Positions 8,375-17,258 of a stretch of DNA of 64,000 nt are shown in pieces. Source of the stretch: Hoeflea_A sp965228435 (GTDB lineage: Bacteria > Pseudomonadota > Alphaproteobacteria > Rhizobiales > Rhizobiaceae). Each line of letters opens with the position of its first letter. Positions within the stretch are counted from its first letter, which is position 1. The stretch is taken from NCBI GenBank assembly GCA_965228435.1, contig OZ245818.1:1-64000 (forward strand), given 5' to 3'. The notes below the pieces were generated by a model. It was not told where the DNA came from and searched no databases. It saw only the letters and a program-made list of their open reading frames with translations. The position numbers were made by a program, and so were the translations under genes.

Positions 8375-9363
8375 GCGCCCCCCTTGCGGTGAACGATCGG
8401 GTTGGCCAAACGGCCGAGTGGTTCGATCTCGATGGCAATCACGCCTTTCTCCTCGCCGATCAGCAGGCTCTTGTGGCCTCGTGTGAAACGCCCCGCCCCG
8501 TTGCCGGTGGTGCCGAAAGATATGAGGTCGCCCGGCTCCAGGGTGAAGTAGCGACTGGCTTCGGCGATACAGGCCTGGATCGAGAATCGGTAATTGCCTG
8601 TATGATCGCGTGTGAAAGTCTCGCCGTCCAGCGTCCCGGTCACGTGCAGGTCGTTCGGGTCGGCAACCTGATCTGCGGTGGTGATCCAGGGACCCATCGG
8701 ACCGAATGTGTCGGTTCCCTTCGACCGGGTGTGATAGACATAATAGGCGTCGGTATCGTCAGGACCGTTGAGATTGCGCCAGGTGTAGAATTCCGGCCGC
8801 GCCATATCGCGGTCATAGGTGACGGCAATCGAGTCCTTCTGGAACTTCAGCCCATGCGACGTGACGTCGTTGTGGATGAGATAGCCGAAAACATAATCCA
8901 GCGCCTCATCCTCGGAAATGTGCTTCGCCCGCCTGCCGATGACGGCACACAGCTCCGGCTCGGGGATGACCGCACCCCACTGGGGATCGACGATAATCGG
9001 CTTTTCGTGAGCCTGCAGCGCCGAGGGCGGTTTGAGGAAGAAATTCGGGACGCCCGGGTCGCGATGTGCCTTCTTCATCAGTTCTCGATTGTTGAATGCG
9101 ACGCCGAGAATCTTCGACGGATTGGGCAGAGGCGGGCTCCAGTCCAGCCCGTCCAAGCCAATTGCCGGAACCTGGTCAACCGCCTCCCCGAGCCGTGAAA
9201 GCAAGTCGGCCTCGTCACCCGCCAGCTGTACCAGCGTCAGGATATCGGTGATCGGCTCGAGTCCTGCGGCGAGGCAGACGACTTCGAGTTTGCGCGCCAG
9301 ACCGTCCGTTCCCTGGATAACCGGGGTGCGGTTGCCGTCTTCAAAAATGGTCGCGAATTTCAC
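8371..9363 (-). CDS. Fumarylacetoacetate hydrolase (FAH) family protein
   Basis: This 330-residue protein has the FAH-fold active-site pattern. The acidic metal-site stretch IPEPELCAVIG lies at about residues 132-142, and the C-terminal glycine-rich segment FGTTGNGAGRF at about 285-295. FAH-fold enzymes hydrolyse or decarboxylate beta-diketo or oxo-enoic acids using Mg or Mn. It is the second FAH-family gene of the cluster and is distinct from hpaG. It follows the type I dioxygenase gene at 9368 by only a few bases and may hydrolyse that enzyme's product. The substrate cannot be read from the sequence. Confidence 0.8.
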   Translation of the reverse strand: MKFATIFEDGNRTPVIQGTDGLARKLEVVCLAAGLEPITDILTLVQLAGDEADLLSRLGEAVDQVPAIGLDGLDWSPPLPNPSKILGVAFNNRELMKKAHRDPGVPNFFLKPPSALQAHEKPIIVDPQWGAVIPEPELCAVIGRRAKHISEDEALDYVFGYLIHNDVTSHGLKFQKDSIAVTYDRDMARPEFYTWRNLNGPDDTDAYYVYHTRSKGTDTFGPMGPWITTADQVADPNDLHVTGTLDGETFTRDHTGNYRFSIQACIAEASRYFTLEPGDLISFGTTGNGAGRFTRGHKSLLIGEEKGVIAIEIEPLGRLANPIVHRKGGA

Positions 9364-9367
9364 GGCT

Positions 9368-10375
9368 TCACCAGCTTTCGAGAAATGCTTCGAGGGTTAC
9401 CGGTGTGGCGTCCATCAGGGGTTCGTTGACGTCGACACCTTCGAATTCGGACGCCTCGAAAAACCATTTCTTCGGCGCCGGAAAACCCCAGAGCTGTGAA
9501 CGACGGGTATCGCTGAGGTCCCAGCGTTTCGGTTGATGATCGATATCGATCACGTTGTAATGGCTGGAGAAAATCTCGACGCGGTGTCCGTCCGGATCGC
9601 GGAAATAGATGAAAAAGGCGTTGCCAATGCCGTGTCGGCCAGGTGCCCGGTCCATGGTTCCCGCGAGATCGAGCGATGCCATGACGTCGGCGGCGTGGAT
9701 GATGCTGCTGACCTCCGGCGTGTGATAGGCGAAATGGTGCAGGCGCGGCCCGGCACCGTTGCCGAACACGACGTCCTGGGTGTTGTTCTTGCGTTTCAGC
9801 CAAACGCCCCACATTTCATCGGTGCCGTCCTTGGCCGTGTATTCCGTCAAACGGAACCCGAGATCGTTGTACCAACGATAGGCCCCGGCCACATCATGGC
9901 AAGCGATCTGAATGTGGTCGAGGAAAGCCAGCCTGCCACCCGAATGGGTGTGAAACCGCTGCATGCGGTTTTCCTGCTGGTCCATGGTGGCGCAAAACTC
10001 GATGGGCACGCCGACCCCGTCATGCAACCGGAGTGTCAGCCCCTGATAAGGCCGTTCAACAAATTCGGCGCGCGCGCCGTTTGCGTTGAAGTGCTCGTAG
10101 GCCCGTTTGAGATCCTCATCGCTGTACATGCGATAACCGACCCGTCGACACACGCTTGGACTGCCGGCCGACGCCTTTTCGAACATCAACGAATGATGGC
10201 CGGTTTCCTCGATTGCCCGAAGACAAAGCCGCTCGTCGTCCTGCGAGGTCACCTCGAGGCCAAGGCCGCTCTCGTAAAAGTACCGCGTCTTGTCGAGGTC
10301 TCGGCTGGTCAGAACGATGTGGCTGAGACGAGTGATATCGAAGGGCACGTCGAGATTGGGTTCCAGCACACTCAT
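9368..10375 (-). CDS. VOC-fold type I extradiol dioxygenase homologue with altered second-sphere residues
   Basis: The 335-residue protein has two vicinal-oxygen-chelate repeats, like the homoprotocatechuate 2,3-dioxygenase (HPCD) of Brevibacterium. The iron ligands are kept: H154 (LDHIQIA), H214 (PRLHHFAY) and E267 (HRVEIF). Two second-sphere positions differ from HPCD and from the paralogue at 13491-14471. The acid-base His200 is Gln200 (NNTQDVV) and Asn157 is Gln157. This suggests a different ring-cleavage substrate or a non-dioxygenase reaction. It sits between the FAD-linked oxidase gene and the second FAH gene on the minus strand. The iron-binding fold is clear, but the reaction is not. 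Confidence 0.8.
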   Translation of the reverse strand: MSVLEPNLDVPFDITRLSHIVLTSRDLDKTRYFYESGLGLEVTSQDDERLCLRAIEETGHHSLMFEKASAGSPSVCRRVGYRMYSDEDLKRAYEHFNANGARAEFVERPYQGLTLRLHDGVGVPIEFCATMDQQENRMQRFHTHSGGRLAFLDHIQIACHDVAGAYRWYNDLGFRLTEYTAKDGTDEMWGVWLKRKNNTQDVVFGNGAGPRLHHFAYHTPEVSSIIHAADVMASLDLAGTMDRAPGRHGIGNAFFIYFRDPDGHRVEIFSSHYNVIDIDHQPKRWDLSDTRRSQLWGFPAPKKWFFEASEFEGVDVNEPLMDATPVTLEAFLESW

Positions 10376-10422
10376 TTTTCACTCCACAGGTATCCAGGCG
10401 TTCGAATGAAGGCAAAGATCCC

Positions 10423-11823
10423 TCAGGTTGCGTCCGTCAACTTACGAGGATTCATGATGCCCTGAGGATCGAACAGGCTGCGGATCTGCTGCATCATCTC
10501 ATATTCGACTTCGGGTTTTTGCCGGCGCATGCGCTCGACGAATACCGAACCGACGCCGTGCTCGGCGACGATCGAGCCGCCCAGCGACCATATCAGCGCG
10601 TCGATCTCATCCGTATAGGTTTGTGCCAGCTTCTCCATCTCCGGACCCTCTTCGCCAGCCGGAAAGATGGAATAGTGGATGTTGCCGTCGCCGACGTGAC
10701 CAACTGCATAGGAGATCGCTTCAGGCTGATGTTTGGCGGCGATTGCTTCCGCCTTTTCAAGGAACTCGACCATACGGGTGATCGGCACGGAGACGTCCCA
10801 CTTGACCATGCGTCCCTTGAAATATTGCACCGGTATCATCTGCTCGCGGATTTCCCACAGGTTCTGCTCCTGCGCGACGGTCTGAGCCATCACCGCATCT
10901 TCAAGAATTCCCTGCTCGAAACCCTGTTCGAAAATTGCCGCTAACGTCTCGTCCACGGGGTCCGAGCCGGCCAGTCGGATCAAGACATACCAGTCGGCCC
11001 GGGTTTCCAAAGGACGCTGCAGATCGGGATAGCGATCGAGCGCCTTTTCGATGCCCAGACCGTTCAGAAATTCGAAGGCAACCAGGCTGTCACCAGCTAT
11101 GCCCTTGGCCAGGTTGAGATAGCCGATCAACCTCTTCATATCGGTGAGAACGGCCATCATCGAATTGGTCACGGGCTGACGCGGATGCAGTTTGAAGACC
11201 AGCTTGGTGATAATGCCGAGCGTACCTTCCGAGCCTATGAAAAGCTGTTTGAGGTCATAGCCGGAATTGTCCTTGCGCAGCGTGCGCATGGCGTCCCAGA
11301 CGCGACCGTCCGGCAGCACCACTTCCATACCCAGCACCTGCTCACGGGTGGTTCCGTAGCGAAACACATTCTGACCGCCACCATTGGTGGCCACCGCTCC
11401 ACCAACCTGCGCGGTGCCGCGCGCACCCCAGTCGGGTGCGAACAGACGGTCCTGCGCTGCCGCCGCATCCTGCAGCGCCTGGACGGTGCATCCCGCTTCG
11501 GCAGCGATGGTCGAGCAGGCCGCATCGACTTCGAGGATCCGATTCATGCGCGATGTCGACAGAATCACGGCCTGCTGACCCGCAAGCGGTACGGCCATAT
11601 GGCAGACGTTGGAGTTGCCCCCCTGGGGCACGATGGCGATGCCATGGGCGGCACAGATCTTGACGGCTTGGGAGACTTCGTCTGTCGAACCAGGCCGCAG
11701 AACGGCCAGAGCCGGCTCTCCCTTGCCACTCAGATCGGTCGAATAGTCGGTTGTCTGCGGACCGGTCAGGAAACCTAACGGCCCGAGAAGCGTTTCAAGC
11801 TCGGCCAGGGCGGGATGCGTCAT
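10423..11823 (-). CDS. FAD-binding oxidase, GlcD/D-lactate dehydrogenase type
   Basis: The 466-residue flavoprotein has an N-terminal PCMH FAD-binding domain (VPQGGNSNVCHMA near residues 61-73) and a C-terminal FAD-oxidase domain ending in EHGVGSVFVERMRRQKP, with a VGHVGDGNIHYS metal/substrate segment. The architecture matches D-2-hydroxyacid dehydrogenases such as GlcD, D-lactate and D-2-hydroxyglutarate dehydrogenases, which pass electrons to quinone or an electron-transfer flavoprotein. It lies within the hpa operon, immediately after hpaH. It may oxidise a 2-hydroxyacid formed from the aromatic substrate's side chain or from the cleavage products (inference). No partner Fe-S subunit is visible. 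Confidence 0.85.
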   Translation of the reverse strand: MTHPALAELETLLGPLGFLTGPQTTDYSTDLSGKGEPALAVLRPGSTDEVSQAVKICAAHGIAIVPQGGNSNVCHMAVPLAGQQAVILSTSRMNRILEVDAACSTIAAEAGCTVQALQDAAAAQDRLFAPDWGARGTAQVGGAVATNGGGQNVFRYGTTREQVLGMEVVLPDGRVWDAMRTLRKDNSGYDLKQLFIGSEGTLGIITKLVFKLHPRQPVTNSMMAVLTDMKRLIGYLNLAKGIAGDSLVAFEFLNGLGIEKALDRYPDLQRPLETRADWYVLIRLAGSDPVDETLAAIFEQGFEQGILEDAVMAQTVAQEQNLWEIREQMIPVQYFKGRMVKWDVSVPITRMVEFLEKAEAIAAKHQPEAISYAVGHVGDGNIHYSIFPAGEEGPEMEKLAQTYTDEIDALIWSLGGSIVAEHGVGSVFVERMRRQKPEVEYEMMQQIRSLFDPQGIMNPRKLTDAT

Positions 11824-11832
11824 GGGTTCCCC

Positions 11833-12633
11833 TCAAGCGAAATCGACATCAACCGATCCGAACGGGCCGAAGTCGGCGCTGACCGACGTTCCGGCCGGAC
11901 ATTCAACCGGACGAATGAACGAACCGGACAGGATTACCTGGCCCGCCTCAATCCGCTGTCCGTACTGACCCATGCGGCGCGCCAGCCAGACGATGCCTTC
12001 GACCGGGTCGTTGAGCACCCCGGCGCCGAGACCGGTTTCCTCCACCTCGCCGTTGCGCGAGACGATGGCGCCGGTCCAGCGCAGGTCGTGGGCATCGACC
12101 GCGTGGCGTTCGTTACCCAGCACGATGCCTGCATTGGCCGCATTGTCGGATATCGTGTCGTAGACGTTGCGGGTTGTCCCCGTTTCGGGATCGGCCCGCA
12201 GGATCCGTGTGTCGAGGATCTCCAGGCTCGGGGCGACATAGTCCGTCGCCGCTAACACCTCTTCCCGGGTGACCGCCTCTCCGGCCAGCGGAGCCTTCAT
12301 GACAAAAGCGATCTCGGCCTCGATACGGGGCTGAATGAAGCGGCCCTTCGGAACGGTCGAGGCGTTTTCGAACAGCATGTCGTCGAACAGCACGCCCGAA
12401 TCCGGAATATCGATGTTGAGGGCCGACTGCATGGCTTTCGAAGTGAGGCCGATTTTCCAGCCGATCACATGACGGTTTTCGGCCAGCTTCGCGGCCATCA
12501 GCGCCGACTGTATGGCATAAGCGTCATCCATGCCGATATCGGGGTGGCGCAGCGACAGCAAGCCTATCTGCTGCCGGGTCTTTTCGGCCTGAAGAAGATC
12601 GGCCGCCGCAGCCGCGTGCTCCTGCGGCGTCAC
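11833..12633 (-). CDS. hpaH: 2-oxo-hept-3-ene-1,7-dioate hydratase HpaH
   Basis: The 266-residue protein matches HpaH/HpcG hydratases over its whole length. Characteristic stretches are GWKIGLTSKAMQ (about 59-70), the acidic metal site QPRIEAEIAFVM (about 101-112) and DYVAPSLEILDTRI (about 131-144). It adds water to 2-oxohept-3-enedioate to give 2,4-dihydroxyhept-2-enedioate in the homoprotocatechuate pathway. Its start overlaps the hpaG stop by four bases, so the two are translationally coupled. The aldolase HpaI, which would act next, is absent from the window. Confidence 0.92.
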   Translation of the reverse strand: MTPQEHAAAAADLLQAEKTRQQIGLLSLRHPDIGMDDAYAIQSALMAAKLAENRHVIGWKIGLTSKAMQSALNIDIPDSGVLFDDMLFENASTVPKGRFIQPRIEAEIAFVMKAPLAGEAVTREEVLAATDYVAPSLEILDTRILRADPETGTTRNVYDTISDNAANAGIVLGNERHAVDAHDLRWTGAIVSRNGEVEETGLGAGVLNDPVEGIVWLARRMGQYGQRIEAGQVILSGSFIRPVECPAGTSVSADFGPFGSVDVDFA

Positions 12634-13481
12634 GTTTCATCCTCCACGGTGTTGACCAGCCGACCAATGCCTTCCGCTTCGACCTCGATCACGTCGCCCG
12701 GCACCAGATAACGCGGCGGGTCGAAACGGGCACCTGCTCCGGTCGGTGTTCCGGTAACAATGATGTCGCCCGGCACCAGCGTGGTAAAGGTCGAGATGTA
12801 TTCGATTTCCCGACGGATCGGGAACATCATCCGGGACGTCCGATCATCCTGGCGCAGCTCGCCGTTCACCTTCGTGGTGATGCGCACATCGTCGAGCTGA
12901 GCAGGGTCGGTGAAGGGCACCAGCCACGGCCCCATGGCGCCGGAATGCTCCCAGTTCTTGCCCTGGGTCACGTTGAACTTGGCGTGTCGCACCCAGTCGC
13001 GCAGCGTGCCTTCGTTGCACAGCGTGATCGCGGCAATGTGGTCATAGGCTTGCGCTTGCGGGATTCTCCGCCCGCCTTTGCCGATGACGATGGCGATCTC
13101 ACCTTCATAGTCGAGTTGCGGCGTTTCCGGCGGCCGGATCAGCGGTCGGTCGTGACCTGTGAAGGAGCGCGGAAAGCGGATGAACAGCGACATGTTGGTG
13201 GGTGCAGCCTGCCCGTCCTTGTATTCGGCATTGCGGTCGGGAAAGTTGACGCCCACGCAGATGATCTTTTCCGGCGCCGGGATTGGAATCTCGTAGTCGA
13301 ACTCCGAATGGGTGACGGCCCTGCCATTCGCTGCCGCTTCGAGCTCCGACAAGGCACCGGCCTCGATGACCTCGCGAAGTGTAGGCCATTGTGGGAAGTC
13401 CGGTGACAGGGCGATCATCCCGTCTTCAGCGACCGCACCGTAGTACCGGCGCCCTTCGGCCGTGTAGGTGGCAAAACGCAT
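12630..13481 (-). CDS. hpaG: HpaG-type FAH-family isomerase/decarboxylase of homoprotocatechuate degradation
   Basis: The 283-residue protein is a one-domain FAH-fold enzyme. The metal-binding acids are in QLDYEGEIAIVIGKGG (D124, E126, E128), an N-terminal CVGVNFPDRNAEYKD segment is present, and the C-terminal end has IIVTGTPTGAGARF. In the hpa pathway this family catalyses decarboxylation (and isomerisation) of 5-oxopent-3-ene-1,2,5-tricarboxylate to 2-oxohept-enedioate. In E. coli HpaG is a two-domain fusion of about 430 residues; here only one domain is present. The position between a type I dioxygenase gene and hpaH supports the role. A related acylpyruvase activity cannot be excluded from sequence alone. 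Confidence 0.8.
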   Translation of the reverse strand: MRFATYTAEGRRYYGAVAEDGMIALSPDFPQWPTLREVIEAGALSELEAAANGRAVTHSEFDYEIPIPAPEKIICVGVNFPDRNAEYKDGQAAPTNMSLFIRFPRSFTGHDRPLIRPPETPQLDYEGEIAIVIGKGGRRIPQAQAYDHIAAITLCNEGTLRDWVRHAKFNVTQGKNWEHSGAMGPWLVPFTDPAQLDDVRITTKVNGELRQDDRTSRMMFPIRREIEYISTFTTLVPGDIIVTGTPTGAGARFDPPRYLVPGDVIEVEAEGIGRLVNTVEDET

Positions 13482-13490
13482 GGGTCTCTC

Positions 13491-14471
13491 CTACGGCGCG
13501 ACGATCGGCTGGGCTTTCAAGGCCGGCTCGGACAATTCCGCACCGTCGAACACAGAACCCTCCTCGAACCAGCTCCGCGGCGCAGGTGCGCCCCACAGCG
13601 TCTGGCGCTGCGGATCCTTCAGGTCCCATTTGATCGGCTCGTGGTCGGGATCGACCGTCTGATAGTCGGAGCAGTAGATCTCGATACGGTTGAGGTCCGG
13701 GTCGCGGACATACAGGAAGAAGGCGTTGGAAATGCCATGCCGGCCGGGGCCGCGTTCGATGCTCTCCAGCCAGCCAGTTGTGGACATAAGATCGAGCAAG
13801 TCGATGATGTTGAGTGCGTTGGCCGTCCAGAACGCCGTGTGGTGCAAACGCGGGCCAACGCCGTTGGTGAAAGCCACGTCGTGCACACCGCCCTTGCGGT
13901 GCATCCAGGCTGCCCAGACTTTCCCGGTTTCCGCATCCTCGGTGTATTCGGTCGTACGGAATCCGATCTCGTTGTAGAAGGCGACCGACGCGTCGACATC
14001 GGCGCTGAACATGTTGAAGTGGTCGATGCGCAGCGCCTTGACCCCGTGATAGAGCTTGTACTGCTGATGGATCGGCTCAAGCCGGTCCATCTTCACGTAG
14101 AATTCCAGCGGGATGCCCCACGGGTCGCGGGTGCGCAACGTCCGGCCCATATAGGGCCGCTCGATCCATTCGGTCGGCAAGCCCCTGTCCCTGAAGAAAG
14201 CTTCCGCCTTTTCCAGGTCCGGCTCGTCAAAGAGCTTGAAGCCGAGCACACCCACATTCGCGTGGTCTGCTTTGGTCAGCACGATGCAGTGATGGCCGCG
14301 TTCTTCCATGGCGCGCAGATAAATCTGGCCAGCGTCCTCGTGGGTGACTTGCAGGCCGAGCGTATCGACGTAAAAGGCACGCGATTTGGCCAGGTCGGTC
14401 ACTCGGTATTCGACGTGCGAGAGCCGAACAATGTTGAAAGGCGGGTAAAGAACCGGAGCGGGAACGGGCAT
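13491..14471 (-). CDS. Type I extradiol dioxygenase, homoprotocatechuate 2,3-dioxygenase (HPCD)-like
   Basis: This 326-residue VOC protein matches the Fe/Mn-dependent HPCD family closely. Ligands are H151 (RIDHFNMF), H211 (PRLHHTAF) and E264 (NRIEIY). The acid-base His is H197 (GGVHDVAF), and N153 and Y254 match HPCD Asn157 and Tyr257. It should open 3,4-dihydroxyphenylacetate or a similar catechol next to the hydroxyls. An unrelated class III enzyme (hpaD, 14481-15335) lies directly upstream in the same operon, so two evolutionarily distinct ring-cleavage enzymes are co-transcribed. Each may serve a different catechol; this is inference. Confidence 0.88.
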   Translation of the reverse strand: MPVPAPVLYPPFNIVRLSHVEYRVTDLAKSRAFYVDTLGLQVTHEDAGQIYLRAMEERGHHCIVLTKADHANVGVLGFKLFDEPDLEKAEAFFRDRGLPTEWIERPYMGRTLRTRDPWGIPLEFYVKMDRLEPIHQQYKLYHGVKALRIDHFNMFSADVDASVAFYNEIGFRTTEYTEDAETGKVWAAWMHRKGGVHDVAFTNGVGPRLHHTAFWTANALNIIDLLDLMSTTGWLESIERGPGRHGISNAFFLYVRDPDLNRIEIYCSDYQTVDPDHEPIKWDLKDPQRQTLWGAPAPRSWFEEGSVFDGAELSEPALKAQPIVAP

Positions 14472-14480
14472 GGCTAACTC

Positions 14481-15335
14481 CTATTGGACCGGAAAGATGA
14501 CGTTGGTCTGGCCGGTGCCGGAACTGGGGAAATATTCTGTCACCACCTCACATTGGGCGTCGTAGGCATCCCAGCCCAACGCACCATAAAGCATGGCGGT
14601 GTCGTGCATCGAGCCTTCGCCGCAGCAGAAGTCTGCGTAGTCGCTGAGCATCTTGAGGAAGGTGGCGTGATCGCCCTTCTTCCACATTTCGAGCACATGC
14701 AGGTCTACTTGGCGGTTGAACTCCGATGAAATGGTGAAGGTGCCGTTGTTGGCCTCGTAGTCGCGGTTGGCCCAGATCTTGTGGGACAGCGAGCCTGAGG
14801 CAACCAGCAACACCTTGTCGTCGCCGGCCTCGATCGCCTCGCGAATGGCCTCACCCAGAATGCGGCTTTCTTCGTGACTGTGCACGGTGCACCAGGCAGC
14901 GATCGACACCACTTTCATCGGGTGTTTGCGCGACATGAAGCGCATGGGCACCAGTGTCCCGTATTCGAGTTCCAGGCTATCGAGATGGTGGCTCAGCGTG
15001 TAGACGCCCTTTTCGGTCGCTTTCTTCGCGATGGCGTCGCCCAGTTCCGGATGGCCTTCATACTCGTACGGAAGGTCCTGGATGAACTGCGGGAACTCGT
15101 TGGAGGTAAACAGTCCCTCGAAACGGTGATTGGCATTGATGTGGTAACCGGCGTTGACCACCCAATGGGTGTCGCAGATGACCACCGTGTCCGCGCCAAG
15201 TGCCGCCGCGCGCTCCGCGATGGCATAGTGCCCGTCGATTGCCGGCTGGCGCGTACCTTTGACCCGTCCCTCCTGCTCCGACATCAGCAAGGTCGGAACA
15301 TGGGTCATTTTTGCGGCGAGAACGATCTCTCCCAT
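14481..15335 (-). CDS. hpaD: 3,4-dihydroxyphenylacetate 2,3-dioxygenase HpaD (class III extradiol)
   Basis: The 284-residue protein matches the LigB-type class III dioxygenase HpaD. The active-site His residues are in AAKMTHVPTL (H12) and CDTHWVVN (H57), with WCTVHSHEESRILGEAI downstream. It cleaves homoprotocatechuate to 5-carboxymethyl-2-hydroxymuconate semialdehyde. The start at 15335 is chosen because a strong GGGAGG site lies about five bases upstream and the length matches the E. coli C enzyme; an open extension to 15500 runs back into hpaE and lacks family similarity. It is downstream of hpaE on the minus strand. Confidence 0.93.
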   Translation of the reverse strand: MGEIVLAAKMTHVPTLLMSEQEGRVKGTRQPAIDGHYAIAERAAALGADTVVICDTHWVVNAGYHINANHRFEGLFTSNEFPQFIQDLPYEYEGHPELGDAIAKKATEKGVYTLSHHLDSLELEYGTLVPMRFMSRKHPMKVVSIAAWCTVHSHEESRILGEAIREAIEAGDDKVLLVASGSLSHKIWANRDYEANNGTFTISSEFNRQVDLHVLEMWKKGDHATFLKMLSDYADFCCGEGSMHDTAMLYGALGWDAYDAQCEVVTEYFPSSGTGQTNVIFPVQ

Positions 15336-15351
15336 TTGAGCCTCCCTTCGT

Positions 15352-16860
15352 TCACGCACCGAGCCGCGGAATGCGGTGTTGGCCGGTGGCGAAGCCGATA
15401 TGCTTCTGCTCCATGTAGAATTCGAACGACCAGTCGCCGCCGTCGCGGCCGATGCCGCTGGCCTTGACGCCGCCGAACGGCGTCGGCAGGTGCCGGACAT
15501 TTTCCGAATTCACCCAGATCATTCCCGCTTCCAGCCGATCGGTGAACCGCAGCGCCCGGGTCAGGTCATTGGTCCAGACATAGCCGGTCAGGCCATAGGG
15601 TATGTCGTTGGCTATCTGCAGCGCTTCTTCTTCGGTGGAGAACGGAATGGAGGTCAAAACCGGTCCGAAGATCTCTTCCTGGGCTATACGCATGCCGTTG
15701 TTGGCGCCAGTGAACAGGGTCGGCTGGACGAAGTAACCCTTGTCGCCGACCCGGGTGCCGCCGGCAGCGACCGTGGCGCCATCTTCCTTCGCAATGTCGA
15801 AATAGCTCGACACTTTGGAGAAGTGCTCCTTACCGATCAATGGCCCAACCTCGGTGCTCGGATCGAGCGGGTGACCGACCTTGATGCGATTGACGCGCTC
15901 AATCAGCTTGGCCTGAAAGTCCTCGGCAATGGTGTCCTGCACCAGGAGGCGCGAGGACGATGTGCACCGTTCGCCGTTGATCGAATAGATCATGAAAACG
16001 ACGGCATCGAGCGCGCGATCCAGATCGGCATCATCGAAGACGATGACCGGGTTTTTGCCGCCCAGTTCAAAATGCATACGCTTGAGCGTGTCCGCACCCT
16101 GTTTTGTGATGATGGAGCCGGTGCGGCTTTCGCCCACAAAGGCGATTGCCTTGATGGCGGGGTGCTCCGTCAGCGCCCTGCCCGCTTCTTCACCAAAACC
16201 ATTGACCAGGTTCCAGACGCCTGGCGGCAATCCGGCGTCCTCGGCAATCTCCATCAGGATGCGCGCCGACATCGGGCTGAGTTCCGCCGGCTTATGAACA
16301 ACCGTACAGCCGGCGGCCAGCGCCGGTGCTATCTTCCAGGTGCTGAGCATGAATGGCGTGTTCCACGGCGTGATCACGCCAACCGGCCCGATGGGCACGC
16401 GGGTGGTGACGTTCATCAGTGTTGGCGACCGCAGGTTCTTGCCGTCACGCGCTGACGTCACCTGTTCGGCGAAATAGCGAAAATTCTCAGCGCCGCGCAG
16501 GGCTGCCTTGGACATGAAGCGCAGCGCCTGCCCCGTGTCCCAACACTCGCAAAGAGCGATCTCCTCTGCCCGCTCCTCGATCGCATCGGCAATCTTGACG
16601 AGGATGTTCTTGCGCTCGGTAGCCGGCATGTCGCGCCAGGCCGGGAACGCCGCAGCGGCAGCCTTGGCAGCCGCATCCACATCGGCGGCATTTCCCTGCG
16701 CCACGCTGCAGATGACGCTCTCGTCCACTGGAGACACAGAGTTGAATGTGCCACCGCTGCCCTGTCGGTCCTCACCGCCAATGCGATTGAGAATGCCGCT
16801 CTCGCGAAAGCGGGCAAGGTAGCCGTTCAGCTTGTCGATATTGGAATTCAGGTCAGACAT
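15352..16860 (-). CDS. hpaE: 5-carboxymethyl-2-hydroxymuconate semialdehyde dehydrogenase HpaE
   Basis: The 502-residue aldehyde dehydrogenase has catalytic Cys299 (INGERCTSSSR), general base Glu265 (MHFELGGKNP) and oxyanion Asn167 (TPWNTPF). Its sequence is typical of the HpaE group. It oxidises the ring-cleavage semialdehyde with NAD to 5-carboxymethyl-2-hydroxymuconate. The start is the ATG at 16860 (MSDLNSN), which overlaps the end of hpaF by eight bases; an upstream extension to 17088 lies antiparallel-free inside hpaF and is not family sequence. The order hpaF-hpaE-hpaD supports the pathway call. Confidence 0.94.
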   Translation of the reverse strand: MSDLNSNIDKLNGYLARFRESGILNRIGGEDRQGSGGTFNSVSPVDESVICSVAQGNAADVDAAAKAAAAAFPAWRDMPATERKNILVKIADAIEERAEEIALCECWDTGQALRFMSKAALRGAENFRYFAEQVTSARDGKNLRSPTLMNVTTRVPIGPVGVITPWNTPFMLSTWKIAPALAAGCTVVHKPAELSPMSARILMEIAEDAGLPPGVWNLVNGFGEEAGRALTEHPAIKAIAFVGESRTGSIITKQGADTLKRMHFELGGKNPVIVFDDADLDRALDAVVFMIYSINGERCTSSSRLLVQDTIAEDFQAKLIERVNRIKVGHPLDPSTEVGPLIGKEHFSKVSSYFDIAKEDGATVAAGGTRVGDKGYFVQPTLFTGANNGMRIAQEEIFGPVLTSIPFSTEEEALQIANDIPYGLTGYVWTNDLTRALRFTDRLEAGMIWVNSENVRHLPTPFGGVKASGIGRDGGDWSFEFYMEQKHIGFATGQHRIPRLGA

Positions 16861-17248
16861 CGGTCTGTTCTCCCAGGAACTTACGGATGGTGCCCGTCTT
16901 GGGCGATAGCTCGGGGTCGATGTCGCGCATCTCCAGCGAAAGCGCGAGCGACCGGGTTTCGAGTGTCGGTGCAAGGAACGAATGCGCTGCGTCGAACATG
17001 GTCTGCGTTGCGGCCTTGCGAACGTCGAGAGGTCGGCCGCCCCGAAGACGCACCGAGATGTCCACAAATCCATGCTGGGGATGACCATCGGCGATCGCGT
17101 AGTGGTCGACCCGGGTCGCCCTCACCCTCACGCCGGCCGACGGAAAGGCTTCAATGGCCACCGCCGCCTTGCGCAGATGCTCGCAAAAGGCGGCGAAATC
17201 GACCGCATCCTCCAGATTGGCGGAATATTCGACGATGACATGCGGCAT
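16853..17248 (-). CDS. hpaF: 5-carboxymethyl-2-hydroxymuconate delta-isomerase HpaF
   Basis: The 131-residue protein begins MPHVIVEYSANLE with Pro2 as the catalytic N-terminal proline of the tautomerase fold, as in HpcD/HpaF (about 126 residues). It isomerises 5-carboxymethyl-2-hydroxymuconate to 5-oxopent-3-ene-1,2,5-tricarboxylate. It is the first gene of the minus-strand operon and is divergent from hpaR. Its ATG follows an AAGGAG-type site, and the candidate promoter and repeats are in the 104 bases upstream of hpaR. Confidence 0.92.
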   Translation of the reverse strand: MPHVIVEYSANLEDAVDFAAFCEHLRKAAVAIEAFPSAGVRVRATRVDHYAIADGHPQHGFVDISVRLRGGRPLDVRKAATQTMFDAAHSFLAPTLETRSLALSLEMRDIDPELSPKTGTIRKFLGEQTDV

Positions 17249-17258
17249 CGCGATCTCC

